A stretch of DNA of 43,181 bases from Haemophilus paraphrohaemolyticus (GCF_002015045.1 NZ_MUXX01000017.1:1-43181); one strand, 5' to 3'. Positions 8,602-17,036 are shown, counted from the stretch's first letter. Notes: generated by a model not told the origin, from the letters alone. Numbers and translations are program-made.

Positions 8602-9585
8602 ATGGCACAACAACTTACTCTCGACCAAATTCAAGCCTTAGCAGCCGACGATATGCAATTGGTGAATGCTGAAATTTTGGCTCAACTTAACTCGGAAGTA
8701 CCGCTAATCAACCAGCTCGGTTTTTACATTATTAGTGGTGGTGGCAAACGCATTCGCCCACTCATTACTGTGCTTTCCGCACGTGCGTTAGGCTATCAAG
8801 GTAGCAAGCAAATCACCACTGCTGCATTTATTGAATTTGTGCATACAGCTACCCTTTTACACGATGACGTTGTGGATGAGTCCGATATGCGTCGCGGTCG
8901 TGAAACCGCTAATGCCGCTTTTGGCAATGCCGCAAGCGTATTGGTAGGGGACTACATCTATACCCGCTCTTTCCAAATGATGACCTCGGTAGATTCACTT
9001 GAAGTACTCAAGGTGATGTCGGCAGCTACAAATGCGTTAGCAGAGGGCGAAGTTCAACAGCTGATGAATGTGAACGATCCGAATACGACCGAAGAGAGCT
9101 ATATGCGTGTAATTTACAACAAAACCGCCCGCTTGTTTGAAGCTGCGACCCAGTGTGTAGCGATCGTAGCCAATGCAGGCGAAGAAATTGAAACCGCACT
9201 CAAAAATTACGGCTGCTACTTAGGCACAGCATTCCAGTTAGTGGATGATATTCTTGACTACTCAGCCAATGCCCAAGCTCTCGGCAAAAATGTGGGCGAC
9301 GACTATGTAGAAGGTAAACCAACTATGCCACTTCTGCACGCAATGCGTCACGGTAATGAAGAGCAAGCTAATTTGATCCGCCAAGCGATCGAAAATGGCG
9401 GGAATCGTGAAGATATCGATCAAGTGCTCTCTATTATGACTGAGCACAAATCGCTCGATTACACGATGGAAAAAGCTAAATCTGAAGCTCAAAAAGCAGT
9501 AGATGCGTTAGCGGTTTTACCTGAAAGCGAATATAAACAAGCGTTGATTTCATTGGCTTGGTTGTCTGTAGATCGGGATTATTAA
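8602..9585 (+). CDS. ispB: Octaprenyl diphosphate synthase
   Basis: Trans-prenyltransferase that builds the long isoprenoid side chain of ubiquinone and menaquinone from farnesyl diphosphate and isopentenyl diphosphate. The 327-residue protein contains GGGKRIRP near residue 46, the first aspartate-rich motif DDVVD at 88-92 and the second DDILD at 215-219. It is divergent from rplU, an arrangement shared with E. coli, which supports ispB over ispA. The ATG follows GATAAGAAAAG. A Haemophilus-type AAGTGCGGT lies in the upstream region near 8556. Confidence 0.95.
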   Translation: MAQQLTLDQIQALAADDMQLVNAEILAQLNSEVPLINQLGFYIISGGGKRIRPLITVLSARALGYQGSKQITTAAFIEFVHTATLLHDDVVDESDMRRGRETANAAFGNAASVLVGDYIYTRSFQMMTSVDSLEVLKVMSAATNALAEGEVQQLMNVNDPNTTEESYMRVIYNKTARLFEAATQCVAIVANAGEEIETALKNYGCYLGTAFQLVDDILDYSANAQALGKNVGDDYVEGKPTMPLLHAMRHGNEEQANLIRQAIENGGNREDIDQVLSIMTEHKSLDYTMEKAKSEAQKAVDALAVLPESEYKQALISLAWLSVDRDY

Positions 9586-9605
9586 TAAAATAATAAGAAT
9601 AAAAA

Positions 9606-10352
9606 ATGACAGAACAAACATTCCAGCCTCAAGAACACAAAGAGGCATTACAACAAAAACGTAAACTCACCCGCAAAGGTAAAGATCCAAACGCTCCATT
9701 TGTGCGTCCAAAATTGGAACTACCAAACGGACATAATAAACTTCTGCTTCACTCTTGCTGTGCACCTTGTTCGGGCGAAGTGATGGAAGCGATCCTTGCC
9801 TCTGGGATCGAATTTACGATCTATTTTTATAACCCAAACATCCATCCGCTCAAAGAATATATGATCCGCAAAGAGGAAAATATCCGCTTTGCTGAAAAAC
9901 ATAACATTCCTTTTATTGATGTGGATGATGACTACGAAAATGACCGCAAAGAGTGGTTCAGAAAAGCGGAAGGGATGGAATGGGAACCCGAACGCGGTAT
10001 TCGTTGCACAATGTGCTTTGATATGCGTTTTGAAAAAGCGGCACAATATGCCCATGAACATGGTTTTCCTGTATTCACGAGCTGTTTAGGCATCTCACGC
10101 TGGAAAGATATGAACCAAATTAACGATTGCGGACACCGTGCTGCCTCGCATTATGATGATGTGGTTTATTGGGATTATAACTGGCGTAAAGGTGGTGGCT
10201 CGCAACGTATGATTGAAATCAGCAAACGCGAACGTTTCTATCAACAAGAGTATTGTGGCTGCGTTTACTCTTTGCGTGACTCTAACAAATGGCGTTTAGA
10301 AACAGGTCGAAACCGCATTGAAATCGGCAAACTTTACTACTCACCTGATTAA
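9606..10352 (+). CDS. queH: Epoxyqueuosine reductase QueH
   Basis: Catalyses the last step of queuosine synthesis, reducing epoxyqueuosine to queuosine in tRNA; it is the non-orthologous replacement for QueG and uses an iron-sulfur cluster. The 248-residue protein contains the family's cysteine sets: SCCAPCSGE near residue 52, RCTMCFDMR near 137 and [10 protein letters not shown] near 219. It lies 20 bases after ispB on the same strand and is probably co-transcribed. The queuosine-precursor transporter at 40634 is a second gene of the same pathway in this window. Confidence 0.93.
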   Translation: MTEQTFQPQEHKEALQQKRKLTRKGKDPNAPFVRPKLELPNGHNKLLLHSCCAPCSGEVMEAILASGIEFTIYFYNPNIHPLKEYMIRKEENIRFAEKHNIPFIDVDDDYENDRKEWFRKAEGMEWEPERGIRCTMCFDMRFEKAAQYAHEHGFPVFTSCLGISRWKDMNQINDCGHRAASHYDDVVYWDYNWRKGGGSQRMIEISKRERFYQQEYCGCVYSLRDSNKWRLETGRNRIEIGKLYYSPD

Positions 10353-10404
10353 ATCTGCTCCGATGAGCCAAATTTCTCAAAACTGATACACTATTTCTAT
10401 TTTC

Positions 10405-10447
10405 AAGCGGTTGAATTTCGCAAAATTTTTGCCAAATCTCACCGCTT
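10405..10447 (+). terminator. Partial uptake-signal inverted pair after queH
   Basis: AAGCGGT at 10405 and ACCGCTT ending at 10447 flank a short palindrome GCAAAATTTTTGC. This resembles the uptake-signal hairpins that end genes elsewhere in the window, but has no clear T tail, and the fabD ribosome binding site follows within 10 bases. Confidence 0.35.
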
Positions 10448-10469
10448 CCATTTTACAAGAGGAACAACA

Positions 10470-11405
10470 ATGTCTAATTTTGCAATGGTATTCCCAGGTC
10501 AAGGCTCACAAGCGGTTGGAATGCTTGCTGACCTTGCACCACAATATCCAATCGTGGAAGAAACTTTCAAACAAGCAAGCGATGTGCTTGGCTATGATTT
10601 GTGGGATTTAGTTCAAAACGGCACAGCAGAAGATCTTGGTCAAACGCAACGCACACAACCTGCGTTATTAGCTTCTTCTGTGGCACTTTTCCGCATTTGG
10701 CAGCAAAAATTCCCTGAAGCAAAACCATCTGTGATGGCGGGTCATAGCTTGGGTGAATACTCTGCGTTAGTGTGTGCAGGCGTGTTAGATTTCCAAGATG
10801 CAATCAAATTAGTTGAACTACGTGGCAATGCAATGCAACAAGCCGTGCCTGCAGGCACTGGTGCAATGTTTGCGATTATCGGCTTAGATAATGAAGCAAT
10901 CATCAAGGCGTGCGAACAAGCAGCTAGCGAAACAAGTGAGATTGTTTCAGCAGTGAACTTCAACTCGCCTGGTCAAGTAGTGATTGCTGGTACGAAAACT
11001 GCTGCAACCCGTGCTGGTGAACTCTGCAAAGAAGCGGGTGCAAAACGTGCTTTACCATTAGCAGTGAGCGTGCCTTCGCACTGTGCGTTGATGAAACCTG
11101 CGGCAGAAGAACTTTCTAGAGCATTGCAAAACATCACACTAAATGCACCGCTTGTGCCCGTGATTAACAACGTGGATGTAGCAATCGAAACCGATGCAGA
11201 TAAAATCTGCGATGCGTTAGTCCGCCAGCTTTACAGCCCTGTTCGTTGGACAGAAACCGTTGAAAAAATAGCAAAAGATGGCGTAACCACTTTATACGAA
11301 ATCGGTCCCGGTAAAGTCTTAACCGGCTTAACCAGCCGTATCGTCAAAGAGCTTTCAGCAAAAGCGGTGAATGATGTGGAGTCGTTTGAGGCAGTCGAAG
11401 CGTAA
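10470..11405 (+). CDS. fabD: Malonyl-CoA:ACP transacylase
   Basis: Transfers malonyl groups from CoA to acyl carrier protein, supplying fatty-acid elongation. The 311-residue protein has FPGQGSQAVGM at 8, the nucleophile S93 in GHSLGEYSAL and the catalytic H204 in VPSHCALM. The ATG follows AGAGGAACAAC. It precedes fabG but is separated from it by a palindromic repeat. The fabH gene usually upstream and the acpP gene usually downstream are not in the cluster. An exact uptake signal covers the codons for SQAV near residue 13. Confidence 0.97.
   Translation: MSNFAMVFPGQGSQAVGMLADLAPQYPIVEETFKQASDVLGYDLWDLVQNGTAEDLGQTQRTQPALLASSVALFRIWQQKFPEAKPSVMAGHSLGEYSALVCAGVLDFQDAIKLVELRGNAMQQAVPAGTGAMFAIIGLDNEAIIKACEQAASETSEIVSAVNFNSPGQVVIAGTKTAATRAGELCKEAGAKRALPLAVSVPSHCALMKPAAEELSRALQNITLNAPLVPVINNVDVAIETDADKICDALVRQLYSPVRWTETVEKIAKDGVTTLYEIGPGKVLTGLTSRIVKELSAKAVNDVESFEAVEA
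10508..10516 (+). repeat. DNA uptake signal
   Basis: Exact ACAAGCGGT inside fabD, encoding part of the GSQAV segment. Confidence 0.8.
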
Positions 11406-11408
11406 TTC

Positions 11409-11476
11409 GTAGGGTGGGATTTATCCCACCATTAATATAATTAAGATCTCAATTGGTGGGATAAATCCCACCCTAC
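11409..11476. repeat. GTAGGGTGGG palindromic repeat, copy 1
   Basis: Two perfectly complementary 23-base arms (11409-11431 and 11454-11476) flank a 22-base AT-rich centre. Each arm is itself a small palindrome (GTGGGATTTATCCCAC). It fills the gap between fabD and fabG; the fabG ribosome binding site AAAGGAAAA starts directly after the right arm. A diverged second copy lies at 42603-42667. Confidence 0.85.
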
Positions 11477-11490
11477 AAAAGGAAAACACA

Positions 11491-12216
11491 ATGCAAGGCA
11501 AAATCGCATTAGTCACAGGGGCAACTCGTGGTATTGGACGTGCAATCGCAGAAGAATTAAGTGCAAAAGGTGCATTCGTAATCGGCACGGCAACCTCTGA
11601 AAAAGGGGCAGAAGCTATTTCAGCTTACTTAGGTGAGAAAGGCAAAGGCTTAGTATTAAACGTCACTGAGCCAGAATCTATTGATGCTGTTCTAGCCCAA
11701 ATCAAAGCAGAAGTGGGCGACATCGACATTCTGGTAAACAATGCAGGCATTACCCGAGATGGTTTGTTAATGCGTATGAAAGACCAAGATTGGTTCGATA
11801 TCATCCAAACTAACCTCACCTCGGTTTACCGCTTATCCAAAGCCGTGCTTCGCCCAATGATGAAAAAAGGTGGCCGCATTATCACTATCGGCTCGGTAGT
11901 TGGCTCAATGGGTAACCCAGGTCAAACCAATTATTGTGCAGCGAAAGCAGGCTTGATTGGCTTCTCAAAATCGTTGGCGAAAGAAGTGGCTTCACGTGGT
12001 ATTACCGTGAACGTGGTTGCTCCAGGTTTTATCGCCACCGATATGACAGACGAGCTGAATGAAGCACAAAAAGAAGCAATCTTAAGTCAAATCCCAGCAG
12101 GTGAATTAGGTACGGCACAAGACATCGCCAAAGCCGTGGCATTCTTAGCCTCTGATGATGCCCGTTACATCAATGGCGAAACCCTCCACGTGAATGGTGG
12201 TTTATATATGAACTAA
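11491..12216 (+). CDS. fabG: 3-oxoacyl-ACP reductase
   Basis: NADPH-dependent short-chain dehydrogenase that reduces 3-oxoacyl-ACP in each fatty-acid elongation cycle. The 241-residue protein has the nucleotide-binding GATRGIG at 10-16, NNAG near 83, and the catalytic S135, Y148 and K152, aligning closely with E. coli FabG. The C-terminus GETLHVNGGLYMN is typical. It follows fabD across a palindromic repeat and ends at a strong hairpin, so acpP and fabF are not in the same operon. Confidence 0.97.
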   Translation: MQGKIALVTGATRGIGRAIAEELSAKGAFVIGTATSEKGAEAISAYLGEKGKGLVLNVTEPESIDAVLAQIKAEVGDIDILVNNAGITRDGLLMRMKDQDWFDIIQTNLTSVYRLSKAVLRPMMKKGGRIITIGSVVGSMGNPGQTNYCAAKAGLIGFSKSLAKEVASRGITVNVVAPGFIATDMTDELNEAQKEAILSQIPAGELGTAQDIAKAVAFLASDDARYINGETLHVNGGLYMN

Positions 12217-12240
12217 TCGCTAAAAGCGGTTCAATTTCTA

Positions 12241-12290
12241 CCGAATTTTGCTATTATTGTTCTCAATAAATGCAAAATTCGGTTTTTTTT
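12241..12290 (+). terminator. fabG terminator
   Basis: An 11-bp perfect stem (CCGAATTTTGC / GCAAAATTCGG) with a 20-base loop is followed by eight Ts. Confidence 0.8.
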
Positions 12291-12336
12291 GCTTTTATTC
12301 CCTTTTATTTTTTACTTTTTATTTGTGTGTGTAATT

Positions 12337-13629
12337 ATGACTAAAAATACATTTGTTGTTGGCTTTATGCTCTTTGCCATCTTTTTCGGAGCTGGCAATC
12401 TTATTTTCCCACCTAAGCTTGGCTTTGAGAGTGGAGAACATTTCTTTCCGTCTATTTTGGGCTTTATCACTACGGGGGTAGGCTTACCTTTACTCGGGAT
12501 TATTGTCAGTGCCTTTTACGAAGGTGGCTACAAAGCAGCACTAAACCGCATCCATCCTTGGTTCTCGCTAATTTTCTTGGCGGCAATTTATCTTTCTATT
12601 GGTCCATTCTTTGCTGGTCCCCGTACAGGTGCGACAGCTTATGAAATGGCGGTTGTGCCATTTTTAGGCGAAGATGTGGGCAATTTACCGCTGTTTATCT
12701 TCACGTTTATTTATTTTGCGATCACAATGTGGTTAAGCCTAAACCCATCAAAAATGGTAGATCGCGTGGGAGCAATTTTAACACCAGCGTTGATTTTAAC
12801 CATTATCGCTTTGGTTATTCGTGCCTTTTTCTTATTCGATCAACCCCCTGTGGCGGTAACCGTACAAGAAGAGTCCTGGGTGTTTAAGGGGGTAATTGAA
12901 GGCTACTTCACAATGGATGCGCTGGCTTCATTAGCATTCTCGGTGATTGTATTAAATGCGATTAAAGCCAAAGGTGTTAGCCCATCAGCATTGATTAAAC
13001 AGACCGTCTTTGCTGGTATTATTGCAGCGGTTGCATTAGGATTTATCTACTTTTCTATTGGTTGGATTGGCAACCACGCACAACTGAACCCAGAAACTTT
13101 GACCGCGCTTGCAGAACGCAAACAAGACCTCGGTACTTATATCCTCAATAACGCAGCCCAACAAGCCTTTGGCGAATACGGACGAATGGTGTTAGGGGTT
13201 ATCGTTTCACTTGCGTGCTTAACCACTGCAGTGGGTTTATGTACCTCAGTCGGCGAATACTTCAGCGAAGTTTTCCCGAAAATTAGCTACCGTACTTACG
13301 TGATTCTGTTCTGTGTGATCAGCTTTGCCATTGCAAACCTTGGTTTAAAAGCGGTAATCGAAAAATCCGTACCGATGCTGTTAATCCTCTATCCAATTGC
13401 GATGACAGTGATCTTAGTGCTTGGTATTAACGCCTTACACCGCATCCCATTATTAGGGCAACGTTTAGCGTTGGGATTAGTAACCATCGTCTCAATTCTA
13501 TCTGTTATCGGCACAGGCTTTACCGACAATCTACCGTTTAAATCTTACTCCATGGAATGGTTGCCATTTGCAGTGCTAGGTTTGATTGTGGGTTATATCG
13601 GACATTATTTGATTAAGAAAAAGCACTAA
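12337..13629 (+). CDS. brnQ: Branched-chain amino acid:cation symporter
   Basis: Inner-membrane carrier of the LIVCS family that takes up leucine, isoleucine and valine with sodium or protons. The 430-residue protein has about twelve hydrophobic segments and starts MTKNTFVVGFMLFAIFFGAG with the family block FGAGNLIFPPKLG. The frame is open further upstream to a TTG at 12289, but that would start inside the fabG terminator T run, so I choose the ATG at 12337 although its ribosome binding site is weak. It is monocistronic with a strong terminator behind it. Confidence 0.92.
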   Translation: MTKNTFVVGFMLFAIFFGAGNLIFPPKLGFESGEHFFPSILGFITTGVGLPLLGIIVSAFYEGGYKAALNRIHPWFSLIFLAAIYLSIGPFFAGPRTGATAYEMAVVPFLGEDVGNLPLFIFTFIYFAITMWLSLNPSKMVDRVGAILTPALILTIIALVIRAFFLFDQPPVAVTVQEESWVFKGVIEGYFTMDALASLAFSVIVLNAIKAKGVSPSALIKQTVFAGIIAAVALGFIYFSIGWIGNHAQLNPETLTALAERKQDLGTYILNNAAQQAFGEYGRMVLGVIVSLACLTTAVGLCTSVGEYFSEVFPKISYRTYVILFCVISFAIANLGLKAVIEKSVPMLLILYPIAMTVILVLGINALHRIPLLGQRLALGLVTIVSILSVIGTGFTDNLPFKSYSMEWLPFAVLGLIVGYIGHYLIKKKH

Positions 13630-13637
13630 TCATTTAA

Positions 13638-13667
13638 AAAGGGGATTGAATATTCAATCCCCTTTCT
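13638..13667. terminator. Bidirectional terminator after brnQ
   Basis: A near-perfect palindrome (AAAGGGGATTGAA / TTCAATCCCCTTT) lies between convergent brnQ and the small membrane protein gene, with A and T runs on its outer sides. Confidence 0.85.
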
Positions 13668-13675
13668 GTTATTAG

Positions 13676-14041
13676 CTACATAAACCAACCTGTTGTAGTG
13701 ACGGATTTCTCATCCATCAATTTTACGAAGCCGTAAATCACACGGAAAAGATACCAAATTCCTACCGCAAAAAGTACCAAAATGCCAATGCCGATAAAGC
13801 TAAGGATAAATCCTATCACCGTACCCGCGACTGAGCCCCAGAAGGTTCGGATCAGAAAGGTAAGATGGTTATGGTAAAGTGAATTTGGCAACATATCTTG
13901 TCGTTTAATATAAGCCAAAATCACGCCTGCAATAGCGGGTAAGCCACCGAAAATCACACCTAATCCAAATAGCACATACACAACAATCATAATAGTACGT
14001 TGATTTGGGTCGTGCGGGGGTTGCAATAATGGTTCGTTCAT
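13676..14041 (-). CDS. Small multi-pass membrane protein (DUF4870/COG3671-like)
   Basis: An uncharacterised 121-residue membrane protein. After a polar, proline-rich N-terminus (NEPLLQPPHDPNQRT) come a hydrophobic segment at about 17-45 and two closely spaced segments at about 68-105, and the basic/acidic tail has YGFVKLMDEK. This layout resembles DUF4870/COG3671 proteins; the family call is from memory and moderate. Three ATGs stand in a row at 14047, 14044 and 14041; AGGA abuts the first, so the third has the best spacing. It lies 28 bases after panF and may be its last operon gene. Confidence 0.65.
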   Translation of the reverse strand: MNEPLLQPPHDPNQRTIMIVVYVLFGLGVIFGGLPAIAGVILAYIKRQDMLPNSLYHNHLTFLIRTFWGSVAGTVIGFILSFIGIGILVLFAVGIWYLFRVIYGFVKLMDEKSVTTTGWFM

Positions 14042-14069
14042 CATCATTCCTATTTGTAAAAAAATCTGA

Positions 14070-15512
14070 TTATTTGACCGCTTGGCTCTTAGATGGTTGC
14101 CCGAATCGATTCCCAATCAAGAACGCAATCAAGCCGAAAACAAGCGATGGCACAATGGCGTGGAAACCGAAAATGCTGATTTTAAAGCTGGCGATAATGA
14201 CATAGCTGATTAAGCCCACGAGCATTGAGCTGATTGCGCCTGTCGCATTCGATTTATCCCAATAAAGCCCGAGCACGATTACCCATAAGAAGGTTGCCTC
14301 TAAACCACCGAGTGAGAGTAAGTTCAGCCAAATTAGCATATCTGGTGGATTAAGAGCAGCAAACACAAGCAAGAAAGTAAAGGTGAGCGTGGTGAGCGTT
14401 GAGAACAGTTTGAGTTTACTCTCGTTATGCACTGCACTTGGTTTTACCGCAAGGTATAAATCTTTAATCAATGTTGAGGAAGATTGAATAAGTAGTGAGT
14501 CGATGGAAGACATAATGGCTGCCATCGGTGCGGCTAAGAAAATCCCCGCAACTAGTGGTGGAAGCACTTGCACCATCAGCGTTGGAATCACTTGATCAGG
14601 AATTTTTAGATCGGGCACCACGGCACGTCCAATTACGCCTGTGAGGTGCATTCCCAGCACAAGAATCGAGACCACGAGTGTGCCGATGACCAAAGCACGA
14701 TGAAGCGATTGACTATCTTTATACGCCATACTGCGCACTGCAAGCTGAGGTAAGCCAATCAATCCAAAGCAGACCAACACCCAAAATGAAGTCATAAAAG
14801 TGAAGTCGAGCGGACGCTCATCAATGCCATACGGGGCAAGCAACTGCGGGTTGATGTTGTTTAAGGTTTCCATCGCATTTTCTAGTCCGTTTGCGGCATA
14901 AATCACACCACCTAGCAAGAATAGCGTGCCAATAAGCATTACCAAGCCTTGCACAGTATCGGTCATTACCACAGCACGGAAGCCTCCGATGAAGGTATAA
15001 ATACCCACGGTAACCGCAAAAATAATCACTGCCAGTTTGTAGTCCATTCCGAGTGTGGTTTCAAGAAGACGCCCCGCTCCGATAAATTGTACCGTCATCA
15101 TCGCAAAGAAAGAGAGCAATAATGCAAGGCTTGCAATCCAAACCACAAAACGGTTTTGGTAGCGAGCAAGTAATAAATCGTTGATGGTTACGGCTTTATG
15201 TTTACGTGCGAAAATTGCGAATTTTTTGCCGAGTACGCCCAAAGCAAGCAACACCGCAGGCACTTGAATCATCGCGAGTAACACCCAGCCTAGCCCGTAT
15301 TTGTAAGCTGCGCCAGGTCCGCCGATAAACGAACTTGCACCAAGATAGGTGGCTGCGGTAGTCATTGCCAATACAAAGCCAGACATTGAGCGGCTACCGA
15401 CATAATATTCAGATAGGAAACTGCTGCCCTTACGTTGTCGGTAAGCATAATATGCCACGCCAAATACAAACAAAAGATAGGCAATCAGTGGGATAACCAT
15501 TTCCATATTCAT
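14070..15512 (-). CDS. panF: Sodium/pantothenate symporter
   Basis: Sodium-coupled uptake of pantothenate (vitamin B5), the coenzyme A precursor. The 480-residue protein has the 13-helix layout of the SSS family, with FLSEYYVGSRSMSGFVLAMT near residue 33, AATYLGASSFIGGPGAAY near 53 and IPDQVIPTLMVQVLPP near 298. It starts three bases after the yhdT stop, the same yhdT-panF pair seen in enterics, which supports the specific call. The last codons (SQAVK) fall on a partial uptake signal. Confidence 0.95.
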   Translation of the reverse strand: MNMEMVIPLIAYLLFVFGVAYYAYRQRKGSSFLSEYYVGSRSMSGFVLAMTTAATYLGASSFIGGPGAAYKYGLGWVLLAMIQVPAVLLALGVLGKKFAIFARKHKAVTINDLLLARYQNRFVVWIASLALLLSFFAMMTVQFIGAGRLLETTLGMDYKLAVIIFAVTVGIYTFIGGFRAVVMTDTVQGLVMLIGTLFLLGGVIYAANGLENAMETLNNINPQLLAPYGIDERPLDFTFMTSFWVLVCFGLIGLPQLAVRSMAYKDSQSLHRALVIGTLVVSILVLGMHLTGVIGRAVVPDLKIPDQVIPTLMVQVLPPLVAGIFLAAPMAAIMSSIDSLLIQSSSTLIKDLYLAVKPSAVHNESKLKLFSTLTTLTFTFLLVFAALNPPDMLIWLNLLSLGGLEATFLWVIVLGLYWDKSNATGAISSMLVGLISYVIIASFKISIFGFHAIVPSLVFGLIAFLIGNRFGQPSKSQAVK

Positions 15513-15515
15513 CGC

Positions 15516-15752
15516 TTATTCCTCCACGTTGCCGTCTAAGTCGATATTTTGATACACCTTTTTCACCACGATGTACACCAACAGGGTAAACAGAAGCGGT
15601 AGAAAAACGCAAGAAAGTTCGAACCAAATCGGTAAACCTAGAATGCCTAATTTCACAGGGAAAAAGTAGGCTAAGATAATCCAGCCGAACATATAGAGTA
15701 CGGTTAAGCCCAAAGCCCATTGAGCCTCTCTCGTCAGTTGTTTTGTTTGCAT
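15516..15752 (-). CDS. yhdT: YhdT family membrane protein
   Basis: A 78-residue protein with two hydrophobic segments (about 13-34 and 41-64) of the DUF997/YhdT family, always found next to panF; its role in pantothenate uptake is unproven. The start at 15752 is preceded by AAAAGGAGTTTTT. The frame stays open further upstream but without a comparable ribosome binding site. The short loop between the two segments and the acidic C-terminus (DLDGNVEE) are cytoplasm-typical. Confidence 0.88.
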   Translation of the reverse strand: MQTKQLTREAQWALGLTVLYMFGWIILAYFFPVKLGILGLPIWFELSCVFLPLLFTLLVYIVVKKVYQNIDLDGNVEE

Positions 15753-15784
15753 AAAAACTCCTTTTGTGCTTTTGTCATAGTGAT

Positions 15785-15805
15785 AAAAAACCCCACAAAC
15801 GTGGG
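15785..15805 (-). terminator. metJ terminator
   Basis: On the minus strand CCCAC and GTGGG pair around a 4-base loop and run into GTTTTTT, seven bases past the metJ stop. Confidence 0.8.
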
Positions 15806-15811
15806 ACTTGA

Positions 15812-16129
15812 TTAGTATTGCCAATTCTCAGGATCAATGCCAAGCTCACGCATTTTTTCTTTTGCTTGCTCTGGAATCTCATCGCTGCGTTCTTTCATTA
15901 AATCCTCATCGGTTGGCAAAGGCTGCCCTGTGAACGCATGTAAAAAGGCTTCACAAAGTAGTTCGCTATTAGTGGCGTGACGCAGATTTTTAATCTGACG
16001 GCGCGTACGCTCATTGGTTAGAATTTCCAATACCTTAATTGGAATTGATACAGTGATCTTCTTCACTTGTTCACTTTTTTTGCCATGTTCTGCATAAGGG
16101 CTAATGTATTCGCCACGCCAATCTTTCAT
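15812..16129 (-). CDS. metJ: Methionine repressor
   Basis: Ribbon-helix-helix repressor of methionine synthesis genes with S-adenosylmethionine as corepressor. The 105-residue protein is almost colinear with E. coli Met[21 protein letters not shown], the DNA-binding strand [28 protein letters not shown] and AFTGQPLP. Start at 16129 matches that family start. Met boxes lie about 50 bases upstream (16180-16203), so it is probably autoregulated. It is monocistronic, with its own terminator before yhdT. Confidence 0.98.
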   Translation of the reverse strand: MKDWRGEYISPYAEHGKKSEQVKKITVSIPIKVLEILTNERTRRQIKNLRHATNSELLCEAFLHAFTGQPLPTDEDLMKERSDEIPEQAKEKMRELGIDPENWQY

Positions 16130-16179
16130 ATATTTTCCCCGCTAAAAATGGCGTTATTGTAATCAAATCTGAACTATAT

Positions 16180-16203
16180 CGCAATCTAGACGTCTAGATT
16201 TCT
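16180..16203. promoter_or_regulatory. MetJ operator (met boxes)
   Basis: Three consecutive 8-base units: CGCAATCT, the perfect consensus AGACGTCT at 16188-16195, and AGATTTCT (6 of 8). Tandem 8-base boxes are how MetJ dimers bind. The site lies between metJ and the divergent mlaA, nearer metJ. Confidence 0.85.
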
Positions 16204-16286
16204 ATTGTGATTTTATGCAGAAAGCTGTTGGTCTTTTAGGCGTCGAACAAGTATAATAACCGTATTGAATTTAACAAGGAAACATT

Positions 16287-17030
16287 ATGAAATTAAAAGC
16301 AACTGCATTGGTAACTGCAAGTCTATTATTGACCGCTTGTTCATCTGCTATCGATCCGAACACGGGCGAACGTAAAGATTCACTCGAAGGGTTTAACCGT
16401 GCGATGTGGAATATAAATTACAACTATCTTGATCCTTATGTGGTTAAACCAGTGGCAAAAGGTTGGCGTGACTACGTGCCAAGCCCTGTTAAAACAGGTT
16501 TAGTGAATGTAGCGAATAACTTGGATGAGCCAGCGAGTTTCGTGAATCGCTTACTTGAAGGTGAAGTGAAAAAAGCGATGATTCACTTCAACCGTTTCTG
16601 GATTAACTCCGTATTCGGTATTGGCGGTTTAATCGACTGGGCAAGCAAAACACCAGACTTAAAACTTGATAACGGCAACCGTGAATTTGGCGAAACGCTT
16701 GGGCACTATGGCGTGGGCACAGGGGCATATATTATGGTGCCAGGCTACGGACCAACCACTCCACGACAAGCGGTCGGAAAAGTAGTAGATTCTGCATATC
16801 CTGTGCTTTCACTTTTAACTACCCCTTGGAGTATTGCAAAATTTAGCGTTCAAGGCATTAATACCCGTGCTAACTTACTTGACCAAGATGCGTTAATCAA
16901 ACAATCGCTCGACCCTTATGTGACGTTCCGCGAAGCTTATTTCCAAAACTTGGAGTTTAAAGTAAACAACGGTAAAGCAAATGAAGAGAAAGAAACATTA
17001 TCGAAAGATGAGTTGAAGGGGATTGATTAA
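16287..17030 (+). CDS. mlaA: Outer-membrane lipid asymmetry lipoprotein MlaA (VacJ)
   Basis: Outer-membrane component of the Mla system, which removes misplaced phospholipids from the outer leaflet and hands them to MlaC. The 247-residue precursor has a lipoprotein signal peptide with lipobox LLTAC and lipidated cysteine C18. The mature part has the family blocks DSLEGFNRAMWNINYNYLD, NRFWINSVFGIGGLIDWA, GNREFGETLGHYGVGTGAY and VPGYGP. The other mla genes are not nearby, as is common. The lipobox codons for T-A-C form an exact DNA uptake signal. Confidence 0.96.
   Translation: MKLKATALVTASLLLTACSSAIDPNTGERKDSLEGFNRAMWNINYNYLDPYVVKPVAKGWRDYVPSPVKTGLVNVANNLDEPASFVNRLLEGEVKKAMIHFNRFWINSVFGIGGLIDWASKTPDLKLDNGNREFGETLGHYGVGTGAYIMVPGYGPTTPRQAVGKVVDSAYPVLSLLTTPWSIAKFSVQGINTRANLLDQDALIKQSLDPYVTFREAYFQNLEFKVNNGKANEEKETLSKDELKGID
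16332..16340 (-). repeat. DNA uptake signal inside the mlaA lipobox
   Basis: Exact ACCGCTTGT reads in frame as Thr-Ala-Cys, the last lipobox residues including the lipidated cysteine. Confidence 0.85.
16766..16774 (+). repeat. DNA uptake signal
   Basis: Exact ACAAGCGGT with following C, inside mlaA. Confidence 0.8.
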
Positions 17031-17036
17031 ACGAAA

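Noticed and set aside
11409..11476. CRISPR repeat or insertion-sequence end
   Set aside because: Only one palindrome with no regular spacing and no transposase; it fits a small dispersed repeat.
12289..12336. TTG start giving brnQ 16 extra residues
   Set aside because: The TTG lies in the T run of the fabG terminator; the family start fits the ATG at 12337.
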